The notes: a model not told the origin generated them from the sequence alone. A DNA stretch of 8,919 nucleotides from Thermotogaceae bacterium (GCA_021161105.1 JAGHBG010000006.1:1-8919), one strand, 5' to 3'; positions 1 through 7,425 are shown, counted from the stretch's first letter. Numbers and translations are program-made.

Positions 1-15
1 AAAATAAGGGACATT

Positions 16-543
16 TCAATAATCCAACCCCTTACATCTTGAGGTGTAGGCACTATCAGGTATCTCATATCTATATGTTCCAGGAAGTACTTTCAATTTT
101 TCAAAATCATCAGGTTCCCATATATAGAATACTTTCTCCTCTAAATACCATCTCACTAAATCCCCATCAATATCAAAATAAATTGGTTTTTCAGATTTCC
201 ATATCAAGTTATTTCCTTCCCCAGCAGCTTTTCTGTACATCCTCCATTCTTCCCCATTGCTTCTAATATAGTAGGTTATCAGCTTAACCTCTCCGTTAGA
301 ATACCCACAATAACTTAATAAAGCAGTGGAAGAAGCTTCAAAGTGTGGCCTGACAATCCGAGATTTTATTTCGTCTCTAACAAAGTTTACTGCCATCACA
401 AAATCAATAAATCGATCCATATCATTTACTATCCTTTTATAGGCTATCATCACCGTTGTGTACGCCTTCATAGCTATGGCAAAAGCAATAGTTAGAACTA
501 AAATGTCTACAAGTAACCCCACTATCGTGTAAGAGTGGCGCAT
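16..543 (-). CDS. Probable minor pseudopilin, GspJ/PilW-like
   Basis: A 175-residue protein with an ATG start at 543 and a strong AGGAGG site at 551-556, 7 nt upstream. The N-terminus (residues 3-13, HSYTIVGLLVD) looks like a prepilin signal of the G-FTLVELLV type and runs into one hydrophobic helix (about 6-26). The Gly before cleavage is Ser4 and the usual Glu at +5 is Gly9. An amphipathic helix (about 27-62) and a beta-rich C-terminal half follow; the ITYYIRSNGEEWRMYRK stretch (89-105) resembles GspJ/PilW minor pseudopilins. Cysteines are C79 and C170. Such proteins form the tip of type II secretion or type IV pilus fibres in the inner membrane and periplasm. A terminator separates it from the upstream operon, and no clear promoter was found for it. 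An ATG at 12-14, one base after the stop, may begin another gene. The family call is by pattern only; a plain single-pass membrane protein is the alternative. Confidence 0.6.
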   Translation of the reverse strand: MRHSYTIVGLLVDILVLTIAFAIAMKAYTTVMIAYKRIVNDMDRFIDFVMAVNFVRDEIKSRIVRPHFEASSTALLSYCGYSNGEVKLITYYIRSNGEEWRMYRKAAGEGNNLIWKSEKPIYFDIDGDLVRWYLEEKVFYIWEPDDFEKLKVLPGTYRYEIPDSAYTSRCKGLDY

Positions 544-565
544 ATCTTATCCTCCTGAATTAAAC

Positions 566-590
566 AAAAAACCCCGTAACATGCGGGACT
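566..590 (-). terminator. Intrinsic terminator after the YchF-like gene
   Basis: Read on the minus strand, AGTCCCG, a 7-nt loop and CGGGGTT form a 7-bp stem (four Watson-Crick pairs at the base of the loop, then two G.U wobbles and an A-U), followed directly by six U residues. It begins 3 nt after the YchF-like stop codon at 594-596, so it probably ends the six-gene unit. It lies before the ribosome site of the next gene, which therefore depends on readthrough or its own promoter. Confidence 0.75.
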
Positions 591-593
591 TTC

Positions 594-1658
594 TTACACG
601 TTAAACCTTATAAAAACTATATCTCCATCGTTTATCACATGGTCTTTTCCCACAACATGAATTAACCCTTTTTCCTTTAGCGCTTTCTCGCTTCCTTCCC
701 TGTTTATATCCTCAAAGGAGAATACCTCAGCTCTTATAAAACCCCTTGCAAGATCTGAATGAATTGCAGCAGCAGCGTCAAGCGCTGTTGCTCCTTTCCT
801 CACTTCCCATGCGTGAACTTCTTTTTCCCCTGCTGTAAAAAACACCATCATTCCAGTAGCATCAAAAATCCTTTTCATTAAATCTTCAAGACCAAAATCT
901 TCAAGACCATATTCTTGTATAAATATTTCTCTCTCATCCTTGTTAAGTTCCATGAGCTCCTTCACTATACTTACAGGAAGAACGACAAGCCCCATGTTTC
1001 TTTCCTCACATATCTTTTCCACCTTTTCTTTTCCTTCATAGTTTCCATTTATTCCATCTTCTCCAACATTTACCAGTACAACCATATTCTTCACCGAATT
1101 TAAAGAATATCCCTGTATCATCTTTCTTTCATCTTCTTTAAGCTCAAGTCCGAGTAAGTTTCCATGTTCCTCAAGATAGCTTTTAATTTTCTCAACCACT
1201 TTCAATTCAATTTCCTCGATATTCGTAAGCTTTCTTTTCGCATTTTTGAGTCTATCAATTTTACTCTCCAAAATTGATAAATCTCTAATCAAGAACTCTT
1301 CCAATATATATTCAAGTTGTTTATCGGCCGTCTCATAGCCCTCTGTATCAGGTGCCATATTACTTTTAAAAGCTTTTAAAACTATCAAAGGTGTATCCAC
1401 TTCCTGCAACTTAACAATTGTAGCAATTCTTTCCTTTTCTTTCGCTGCTGGATCAATGGAACCTATTTCTATGAACTCCATTGAAGCGCGAGAAACCTTC
1501 TTTGGTTTGTATATCTCCACAAGCCTATCTATTCTTTTGTCAGGAACCTTTGCCAAAACCCTATCTTCTACATGAGAAGCTCCACTCATTATTCCAAGAA
1601 GCCTTAAAAGAGTTGTCTTTCCAGAAAAGGGAAAACCGACTATTCCTACCTTGATCAA
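594..1658 (-). CDS. Divergent YchF/OLA1-like P-loop NTPase with TGS domain
   Basis: This 354-residue protein is colinear with YchF (about 363 residues in E. coli), a ribosome-associated ATPase of the Obg-related group. Visible parts are a P-loop at 8-16 (GFPFSGKTT), a helical coiled-coil insert (about 112-165), the YchF-type NxxE base motif NVGE at 197-200 in place of NKxD, and a well-preserved C-terminal TGS/DUF933 domain (about 270-354; FFTAGEKEVHAW, GFIRAEV, DGDIVFIRFNV). Two signature parts are eroded. The switch I segment after the P-loop is shortened, without the FPFCTI-PN motif. The DIAGLVKGASKGEGLG switch II is replaced by EIGSIDPAAKEKE (64-76). It is therefore probably a paralogue that may bind nucleotide but hydrolyse it differently or not at all; that is inference. 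The TTG start overlaps the upstream stop by 4 nt (TTGA), and a GGAGGTG site at 1666-1672 lies 7 nt away. The terminator at 566-590 follows it. Confidence 0.85.
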   Translation of the reverse strand: MIKVGIVGFPFSGKTTLLRLLGIMSGASHVEDRVLAKVPDKRIDRLVEIYKPKKVSRASMEFIEIGSIDPAAKEKERIATIVKLQEVDTPLIVLKAFKSNMAPDTEGYETADKQLEYILEEFLIRDLSILESKIDRLKNAKRKLTNIEEIELKVVEKIKSYLEEHGNLLGLELKEDERKMIQGYSLNSVKNMVVLVNVGEDGINGNYEGKEKVEKICEERNMGLVVLPVSIVKELMELNKDEREIFIQEYGLEDFGLEDLMKRIFDATGMMVFFTAGEKEVHAWEVRKGATALDAAAAIHSDLARGFIRAEVFSFEDINREGSEKALKEKGLIHVVGKDHVINDGDIVFIRFNV

Positions 1659-2503
1659 ATTTCTTCACCTCCAGGCTGTACATTCATCACAAATTCCAGG
1701 GGTACGTTGGAAAGTTTTACCTTTCCACTTTTAAATCTTCCCACAAAGCTTTCATTGTGATTCAGAAGGCTATATCCTGAAGCTGAACTATAGAAAATAA
1801 GCCTCGCAGAATTTATCAAAAGCTTCTCTTCAGTCTTTTCCATCATCTGCCTCATTTGAATAACCTCTGAATCAAGTCCTCCAAAAACACCTGTTGATCT
1901 ACCAGAAATTACATTTTCTATAAATCTCTTAATTTCCTCTTCAATTTGCTCTCTATATTTAACTATTCTGTCAAGCTGAAGATTTACCCCTCCATATCTG
2001 TTTCCATATGGATACACTTCTCCATCAATTTCAATTCCATCAAAATTTGAAAAAAGCTCATATAATATTTGCAGGCTCACTTTAAATTTCTCAGGGTAAT
2101 TATTCAACCTGCAAACGTCAAAAAATGAACATCTGAAGATACTTTTCACAGAATCAAAATAATCGTCATATGGTTTAAAATAGAATATCCCATCAAAACC
2201 TTTTAACGATACCTCCACGAAAAGGCTTCTTTCAACATCAAAAACAACTTCACTGGTGGTAGCTCTGGAACTTGTAATCTCAACATCCACCCTTATGAAT
2301 TTTCTATATTCGCAATTTAAAGAAGCTGCTTCTCCCTTCCATTCTGATCGTGAAAAAACTAAATTTGGCCTAATTGAAGTAAAATAGCTTGAAAAAGAAA
2401 GCTTGCTGCATGATTCTTTCAAATCTTCCTTAACGGAGTAAAGAAGTCTCTCTGCAGATTCTCTGCTATAAACCTTTCCCCCAACTTTTGCCCCTATTAA
2501 CAA
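1655..2503 (-). CDS. Conserved-looking hypothetical protein, 282 residues
   Basis: I do not recognise this family. It appears soluble, with no signal peptide or membrane segment. The N-terminal two thirds look mixed alpha/beta with many aromatic residues (for example GIFYFKPYDDYFDSVK, 105-120). A charged helical stretch at about 175-235 could form a coiled coil. The four cysteines (C32, C64, C125, C131) do not form an obvious metal-binding spacing. The start is TTG at 2501-2503, supported by AGGAGGT at 2511-2517, 7 nt upstream and inside the pheT end; the gene begins 2 nt after the pheT stop. Its own end overlaps the YchF-like start by 4 nt, and its last codons carry that gene's ribosome site. 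This places it between a tRNA synthetase and a ribosome-type NTPase in one transcript, so a role tied to the YchF-like protein is plausible but unproven. Confidence 0.8.
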   Translation of the reverse strand: MLIGAKVGGKVYSRESAERLLYSVKEDLKESCSKLSFSSYFTSIRPNLVFSRSEWKGEAASLNCEYRKFIRVDVEITSSRATTSEVVFDVERSLFVEVSLKGFDGIFYFKPYDDYFDSVKSIFRCSFFDVCRLNNYPEKFKVSLQILYELFSNFDGIEIDGEVYPYGNRYGGVNLQLDRIVKYREQIEEEIKRFIENVISGRSTGVFGGLDSEVIQMRQMMEKTEEKLLINSARLIFYSSASGYSLLNHNESFVGRFKSGKVKLSNVPLEFVMNVQPGGEEI

Positions 2504-2505
2504 AA

Positions 2506-4878
2506 TCAGAACCTCCTTTTAACTCCAAACTCTTCCTCAATTCTGGAAATAATTTTCTCAAAAAGGTCGTTAACTTCTTCGTCTTTTAGAGTTCTTTCAT
2601 CGCTTCTAAAAGTTATTGAGAACGTCACACTCATTTTGTCTTCATCAACACCTTTCCCTTTGTACACATCTATGACTTTAACACCTTCAACAAGCTCTTT
2701 ACCAAGTTCTTTTATTCTCTCCATTATCTTTATAGACTGTACATCCTTTCCTATAAGAAGCGCCACATCTCTCTTTATGCTCGGGAACACAGGGGATGGC
2801 CTGTATTTTGGCTTTGACTCTTTCAAATACTCTATCTTGTTAATGCCAAGTTCAAAGTAATAAACATCTGCTTTTATATCATATCTCTTTGCAAAATCGG
2901 GGTCTACCATTCCGATAAAACCAATTTCAACATCACCAGCAGTTATCTTTGTCGTTCTTGAAGGAACGAATCCAGAAATTTCAACTCTTTCATAACCAGC
3001 TTTTATTCCAAATCTCTCCAAGAGCTCATCAACCACACCTTTGAATGTGTAAAACCCAACCTGTCTTTTATCCGTGTAATCTTCTTCGTTTTCCCTTCCA
3101 TAAGCAACTGCACCAAGCATTTCTTCTTCCCTAAGCTCTTCTCCATCTTTCCAGAAAACTTTCCCTATTTCAAAGATCTTGGCGCTTCTAACCTGGTGAG
3201 TGAAATTAAAGCTCGCAACATCTATCAAAGTGTAAAGGAGAGATTTTCTCATAACATCAAGATCATCCGTGATAGGATTGGATACCGTCAGAGTTTCTCT
3301 ATCAGAAAAGTTCCATTCTCCCACCTTTTTGGAAGATGTAAAGGAGAAAGTCAACACTTCATCAAATCCCATCCCTTTCATTATTTCAACAATTTCTCTT
3401 CTTAACTTTTGCTTTTCATTTAATCCCCCGATTCCAGACCAAATCAATGTTCTTTGCGAAGATATTTTGTCATACCCATAAATCCTTCCTACCTCTTCTA
3501 TTAGATCAATTTCTCTTTGTATATCATAAATCCTGTAAGTTGGCACCGTAACATTCCAGCCATGTTCTGTCTTTTCAACAGAGAAACCTAACCGTTCGAG
3601 AATATCTACTACCTCACCATCAGGAACTCTTATTCCGAGTATATGTTCTATTTTTCCCTTCTTGAGCTGCACCTTTATGGGATCTATTTTTTTCTCATAA
3701 ACATCAAGAATATCTTTTGTTGCTGTTCCGCCTGCAAGAAGCTGAATCAAAGAAACGACTCTTTTCATAACATATTCAACATCGTTGGGGTCAACTCCTC
3801 TTTCGAATCTGTAAGACGCATCACTCTGAATTCCAAGTACTTTGGCTGTTCTCCTAATTCTTACGGGGTCGAAAAAAGCAACCTCAATAAGAACATCTTT
3901 AGTGTTATCACTTATACCGCTATTATGCGCCCCCATCACTCCGCCAACCGCTATTATGTTCTTTCCGCCATCAGTTATAAGAGTCTCAATGCCAGAAAAT
4001 TCGTATTCTTTCTCATCAAGAAGAACTGCTTTTTCACCTTTTTTTGCCTTTCTTACAACTATTTCCCTTGTAGTTATTAAATTGTAATCGAAAGCATGAA
4101 TGGGATGCCCAGTTTCAAGCATCACATAATTAGTAGCGTCAACTATATTGTTTACTGGTCTTATTCCTGAGGCCATGAGTCTTCGTTTAAGCCATACCGG
4201 GCTCTCCTTAACCGTAACTCCACGGATAACCATTGCAGCGTACCGTGGACATCCTTCAACGTCTTCTATCCTTATTTTTACGAGTTCCTCCGTTTTTGTT
4301 ACATCAGACTTTACATCAGCAGCTGGATAAACTACATCTTGCTTGGTTTTTGCTGCAATCTCTCTTGAAATTCCTGTGTAAGAAAGAGCATCTCCTCTAT
4401 TCGGAGTTATTTCTATGTCGTAAACCACATCATTAAGGTTAAATAACTCTATGACATCCCGACCTATTTCAGCATCAAAATCAAATGTATATACATTGTC
4501 AGAATGTTCCTCAATTCCAAGTTCTTCAAGTGAGCACATCATTCCTTCACTCATAATTCCTCTCATATCAACAGCTTTTATTTCCCTCCCGTTAGACAAA
4601 ATGGTTCCCGGAAGCGCAACAGCAACATAAGCATTCTCTCTAACATTTTTATCTGCTGTTATAATATTCAGTTTCTCATCGCCAACATCAACTGTACACA
4701 CATTCAATTTATCAGCATCTGGATGGGGATTCACTTCAACAACTTTTCCAACAACTATCTTTCCCTTGACAGGGGAACTGATAACTTCATCAACATTCAG
4801 CCCAAGATTAGTAAGAATATCCTCAACATTCTCCGGAACATCCACATAATCGGAAAGCCATTCCCTTGATATCTTCAC
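2506..4878 (-). CDS. pheT: Phenylalanine--tRNA ligase beta subunit
   Basis: This is the beta subunit of the cytoplasmic (alpha beta)2 enzyme that charges tRNA-Phe; beta carries tRNA-binding and editing domains, while the catalytic site is on alpha (PheS). The length of 790 is typical of bacterial PheT. Domains in order are an EMAP-II/Arc1p-like tRNA-binding domain (about 40-147), the conserved EITPNRGDALSYTGISREIA segment (about 156-175), B3/B4 editing domain (about 207-382, with ATNYVMLETGHPIHAFD and SYRFERGVDP), B5 (about 400-472, ending IEEVGRIYGYDK), the catalytic-like core (about 485-685) and a ferredoxin-fold anticodon-binding domain (about 692-790, opening YRPSPVFPSIKRDVALLI). The GTG start has AGGAGGG at 4886-4892, 7 nt away. 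pheS does not precede it; the upstream gene encodes an exported protein. Its last sense codons include AGG AGG, which double as the next gene's ribosome site. I see no T-box or leader peptide in the 40-nt gap before it. Confidence 0.98.
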   Translation of the reverse strand: MKISREWLSDYVDVPENVEDILTNLGLNVDEVISSPVKGKIVVGKVVEVNPHPDADKLNVCTVDVGDEKLNIITADKNVRENAYVAVALPGTILSNGREIKAVDMRGIMSEGMMCSLEELGIEEHSDNVYTFDFDAEIGRDVIELFNLNDVVYDIEITPNRGDALSYTGISREIAAKTKQDVVYPAADVKSDVTKTEELVKIRIEDVEGCPRYAAMVIRGVTVKESPVWLKRRLMASGIRPVNNIVDATNYVMLETGHPIHAFDYNLITTREIVVRKAKKGEKAVLLDEKEYEFSGIETLITDGGKNIIAVGGVMGAHNSGISDNTKDVLIEVAFFDPVRIRRTAKVLGIQSDASYRFERGVDPNDVEYVMKRVVSLIQLLAGGTATKDILDVYEKKIDPIKVQLKKGKIEHILGIRVPDGEVVDILERLGFSVEKTEHGWNVTVPTYRIYDIQREIDLIEEVGRIYGYDKISSQRTLIWSGIGGLNEKQKLRREIVEIMKGMGFDEVLTFSFTSSKKVGEWNFSDRETLTVSNPITDDLDVMRKSLLYTLIDVASFNFTHQVRSAKIFEIGKVFWKDGEELREEEMLGAVAYGRENEEDYTDKRQVGFYTFKGVVDELLERFGIKAGYERVEISGFVPSRTTKITAGDVEIGFIGMVDPDFAKRYDIKADVYYFELGINKIEYLKESKPKYRPSPVFPSIKRDVALLIGKDVQSIKIMERIKELGKELVEGVKVIDVYKGKGVDEDKMSVTFSITFRSDERTLKDEEVNDLFEKIISRIEEEFGVKRRF
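2511..2517 (-). promoter_or_regulatory. Ribosome binding site of the 282-residue protein, inside pheT
   Basis: AGGAGGT on the minus strand, 7 nt before the TTG start at 2503. It is formed by the final AGG AGG TTC (Arg-Arg-Phe) codons of pheT, so the end of the PheT reading frame and the next gene's initiation signal share bases. It is the main reason to accept the TTG start. Confidence 0.8.
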
Positions 4879-4892
4879 TTTTACTCCCTCCT

Positions 4893-4912
4893 AAAGCACT
4901 TTATTTTGCTTT
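4893..4912 (-). repeat. Small inverted repeat before the pheT ribosome site
   Basis: On the minus strand AAAGCA, an 8-nt AT-rich loop and TGCTTT form a 6-bp stem immediately before the AGGAGGG site of pheT. It occupies half of the only sizeable gap in the operon (40 nt). There is no U-run after it, so it is not a normal terminator; it may only structure the pheT leader. Confidence 0.35.
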
Positions 4913-4918
4913 ATTTTA

Positions 4919-5431
4919 TCACTTAACTAAGAAAGAGTGCTTCCTTTCCGCATCAATCCTGCAACCTTCTTCAAAGGAAGGAAATAAGATGAAATAAGAA
5001 ACGCCTTTCAAGGGTTTCTCAGAAAACATGTGGTTCCAGGTGTTGATGTAGACAATCTTACCACCCTCAAATTCGTCGAACTCTTCAAGTGGTATACTCG
5101 CCTCTATATGAAGATTTTCTGTTTCAAAAAAGCCTGTTACAGAAGCATAATCATCTGGAAAGAAAATATAATCATCTTTCAGGTAAAAACTCTCGATGTC
5201 TTTAATTCTTCCCCATTTGAAATACCTATATACATCATAAACAAAATCAATTACAGGATTCGGATGATCTTCATCCTCAAAAACAATCGTTATTTGAGTG
5301 CCTTCTGAAGTGTGGCAAAAGTAAAACTCTATAGGCAAATTTTCTAAATCAAATGCAGGAATCATAAATATTAAAGATGAAGGAAAAGCAATCAAAGGAA
5401 GTAGGATTAAAATCACAATCGTTCTCTTCAA
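4919..5431 (-). CDS. Small exported acidic protein of unknown function
   Basis: A 170-residue protein I do not recognise. It starts with a signal-peptide-like segment: basic MKR, a hydrophobic core (about 4-16) and AFPSS, with possible cleavage near residue 19. The mature part is acidic and aromatic (for example FEDEDHPNP at 51-59 and YIFFPDDYAS at 88-97) and looks mostly beta. Its two cysteines, C39 and C157, could form a disulfide if exported. There is no lipobox after the hydrophobic stretch. The TTG start overlaps the rsmB stop by 4 nt (TTGA); the ribosome site AAGGTGG at 5436-5442 is only 4 nt away, so coupled initiation after rsmB is likely. It stands where pheS would normally sit, upstream of pheT. 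A periplasmic or outer-envelope location is inferred from the signal alone. Confidence 0.7.
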   Translation of the reverse strand: MKRTIVILILLPLIAFPSSLIFMIPAFDLENLPIEFYFCHTSEGTQITIVFEDEDHPNPVIDFVYDVYRYFKWGRIKDIESFYLKDDYIFFPDDYASVTGFFETENLHIEASIPLEEFDEFEGGKIVYINTWNHMFSEKPLKGVSYFILFPSFEEGCRIDAERKHSFLVK

Positions 5432-6723
5432 TTTTCCACCTTCTCTAAAAGGGATATGTAAAACTCTGTAAGAGTTTCATCAGGAAGAAGGAAAGTTCCA
5501 TAACCATCCCAAATGTAATCTATCTTGTAAAATTCAAGAAGGTCTCTAATATCAACGACTTTCATGTCTCTATGACTTTCAAGAAACTCTTTAACATTAC
5601 TCTTGTTTTCCTCTTTTATAAAAGTGCATGTGGAGTATAAGAGCCTGCCTTCAGGTTTTAAAACCTGATAGGCTGCGTTTAGAAGTTCAGATTGAAGCTT
5701 TGCAAGTTCATTTATTTTTTCTTTTTTAAAAGTTAGCAAAACATCGGGATTCTTCCTCGCAGTTCCTAAAGAAGAACATGGAGCATCAATAAGTACTTTA
5801 TCGAAATCCGCTTCGAACATCGCAGGAATATCTTTACCATTCATAACAGCTGTTTCTATAATGTTTATTCCCATTCTCTTTGCATTCTCGTTCAGTTCAT
5901 TGATTTTATCAAAAGAAATATCAACAGCCACTATCTTTCCTTTATTCTTCATAAGCTCTGCCAAATGCGTGGTTTTTGTTCCGTAACCGGCTGCGATATC
6001 AAGAACTTTCTCACCTGGATCTGGATTAAGAATAAGCGAAACAATTTGAGAAGATTCACCTTGAACAACTATAGATCCACCCTTGTAATAAGGAAGTTTT
6101 GAAATATCTCCGTTGTACTTTAGAACTATACCTTGCGGTGAGTGTGGCGATGGCTTCACATCATAGCCTTCTTCCTCCATCACGGAAAGAAGGTCATCTC
6201 TTTCAAATTTCAGAGTATTAACCCTCAGAACAAGCGGAATTGGTTTCAAGTGATTTTCCATAATCTTAACTGCATTTCTAAAACCATATTTCTCAACAAG
6301 ATATTCTGCAATCCATTTTGGATGAGAGTATTTCACATGCAAAAGTTCCGGTTCTTTGAAAGACTTTTCAGCTATCCTTCTGAGTACCGCATTAACCAGT
6401 TTTCTAAAAGATCTTTCTTCAACCAGAGAAACAGTCTCACTTACAGCGGCATAATCGGGCACAGAATCCATGAAAACTATCTGATATACTCCTATTCGCA
6501 ACACAACACGAATAGCTGGGGGAATTTCAGGATTTTTTAGATATTGATCTATCACCCAATCCACGTATATTTGCCGGCGCAGTGTACCCCAGACAAGTTT
6601 TTTGAAGAAAGCCCTCTCCTTATCATTCATTCTGGAGAGGGCAAGTTTTACTTCATCAGTTGGAAACCTTTTGTTCCTTTCAAACATCCTTAATAATCTG
6701 TATGCCATTTTTCTTACATTCAT
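5428..6723 (-). CDS. rsmB: 16S rRNA (cytosine-C5)-methyltransferase RsmB (Sun/Fmu family)
   Basis: RsmB transfers a methyl group from S-adenosylmethionine to C5 of 16S rRNA C967 (E. coli numbering). The 431-residue length matches the family. The N-terminal NusB-like RNA-binding domain (about 1-140) has RQIYVDWVIDQYL and VNAVLRRI; a linker leads to a Rossmann-fold methyltransferase domain (about 165-428). Both cysteines of the m5C mechanism are present: the nucleophile in YSTCTF (C366) and the second in DAPCSSLGT (C316). The SAM loop, normally close to D-x-CAAPGGKT, reads DIAAGYGTKT (242-251), so the PGG is lost. The C-terminal motif usually ending DGFF is TEFYIS (419-424). Identity is secure; site specificity is inferred from the NusB-like domain. 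The ATG start overlaps the upstream peptidase stop by 4 nt (ATGA), and a weak GGTGAT precedes it, so coupling is likely. rsmB next to a YugP-type peptidase is an arrangement I also recall from Clostridia. Confidence 0.95.
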   Translation of the reverse strand: MNVRKMAYRLLRMFERNKRFPTDEVKLALSRMNDKERAFFKKLVWGTLRRQIYVDWVIDQYLKNPEIPPAIRVVLRIGVYQIVFMDSVPDYAAVSETVSLVEERSFRKLVNAVLRRIAEKSFKEPELLHVKYSHPKWIAEYLVEKYGFRNAVKIMENHLKPIPLVLRVNTLKFERDDLLSVMEEEGYDVKPSPHSPQGIVLKYNGDISKLPYYKGGSIVVQGESSQIVSLILNPDPGEKVLDIAAGYGTKTTHLAELMKNKGKIVAVDISFDKINELNENAKRMGINIIETAVMNGKDIPAMFEADFDKVLIDAPCSSLGTARKNPDVLLTFKKEKINELAKLQSELLNAAYQVLKPEGRLLYSTCTFIKEENKSNVKEFLESHRDMKVVDIRDLLEFYKIDYIWDGYGTFLLPDETLTEFYISLLEKVEN

Positions 6724-7406
6724 TCTCTATCACCAAACACTCCAGCTATTAGAAGCATCCTTAAAAGTTGCAAAATCGCAACAGCTGCTGAAGCAACATA
6801 GGTAAGTGCAGCTGCTGTTAAAACCTTTTTAACACCCTCGACTTCCGATTCCGGCATCATGAACCTTAACTTTTTTATAGCTCGTGCACTGGCATCAAAC
6901 TCAACGGGAAGGGTGATGAGCGAAAATAAAACAGCGAAACTAAAGAGAATTATTCCTGCATTTAAAAGGACAGGCGCTGACATGAATATTCCTAATATAA
7001 AGATTATCCATGCAAAATTTGAACCAACAATAGCAAAAGGTACAGCCAAGTCTCTAAATACAAGCGGGGCATATTTTTCCTTATGTTGTATAGCATGTCC
7101 CACTTCGTGAGCAACTACTCCAAGGGCTGCAACGGAGGAGCTGTTGTAAGTAGCTTGAGAAAGTCTAACAACTTTAGCCCTTGGGTCATAATGATCAGAC
7201 AGCCATCCACTCACCATCTCAACTCTTACATCATATATTCCTGCAGATTCAAGAAGCCTTTTTGCCATCTCAGCTCCAGTTATTCCAAGAGATGACTTTA
7301 CATTGGAGTATTTGCTGAATGTACTATGAACATGTATCTGTGCCCAAAGAGACAATATAAAAGCCGGTATAAGAATTATGAAAGTTGGGTCCCAAAACCA
7401 GAACAT
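6720..7406 (-). CDS. yugP: Membrane zinc metallopeptidase, YugP family (Zn_peptidase_2)
   Basis: A 228-residue integral membrane protein, close to the usual length of the YugP family (about 225). The catalytic zinc motif HEVGH is at 100-104 (H100 and H104 bind zinc, E101 is the catalytic base), and E169 in LPVEFDASARA is the likely third ligand. Hydrophobic segments fall at about 7-23, 119-140, 145-167 and 199-220, with the zinc site between the first two. The family's physiological substrate is not firmly known; membrane protein turnover is a guess. The ATG start at 7406 has GGAGGTG at 7414-7420, 7 nt upstream, embedded in a small hairpin (7412-7425). It is the first gene of the six-gene unit and ends in a 4-nt overlap with rsmB. 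Confidence 0.93.
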   Translation of the reverse strand: MFWFWDPTFIILIPAFILSLWAQIHVHSTFSKYSNVKSSLGITGAEMAKRLLESAGIYDVRVEMVSGWLSDHYDPRAKVVRLSQATYNSSSVAALGVVAHEVGHAIQHKEKYAPLVFRDLAVPFAIVGSNFAWIIFILGIFMSAPVLLNAGIILFSFAVLFSLITLPVEFDASARAIKKLRFMMPESEVEGVKKVLTAAALTYVASAAVAILQLLRMLLIAGVFGDRE

Positions 7407-7411
7407 AAATC

Positions 7412-7425
7412 ACCACCTCCGTGGT
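7412..7425 (-). promoter_or_regulatory. Hairpin containing the yugP ribosome binding site
   Basis: On the minus strand ACCAC-GGAG-GTGGT forms a perfect 5-bp stem with a tetraloop (plus one possible outer U.G pair). GGAG of the ribosome site is the loop and GTG is in the 3' arm. Upstream, TGGTA (7441-7445) is complementary to TACCA (7422-7426); that pairing would open the small hairpin. It could tune initiation of the operon's first gene, but both helices are short. Confidence 0.4.

Noticed and set aside
881..909. A 15-nt near-tandem repeat encoding GLEDF-GLEDL in the YchF-like gene.
   Set aside because: Canonical YchF has a similar natural stretch here (GLEEPGL), so this is family sequence rather than a recent duplication.
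3643..4080. Long plus-strand open frame of 145 codons opposite pheT.
   Set aside because: It is antisense to a secure pheT gene, with low-complexity composition and no ribosome site; the same holds for the other plus-strand frames opposite genes.
4879..4918. T-box or Phe leader peptide before pheT.
   Set aside because: The gap is only 40 nt, with no T-box core, no Phe-codon run and no terminator.
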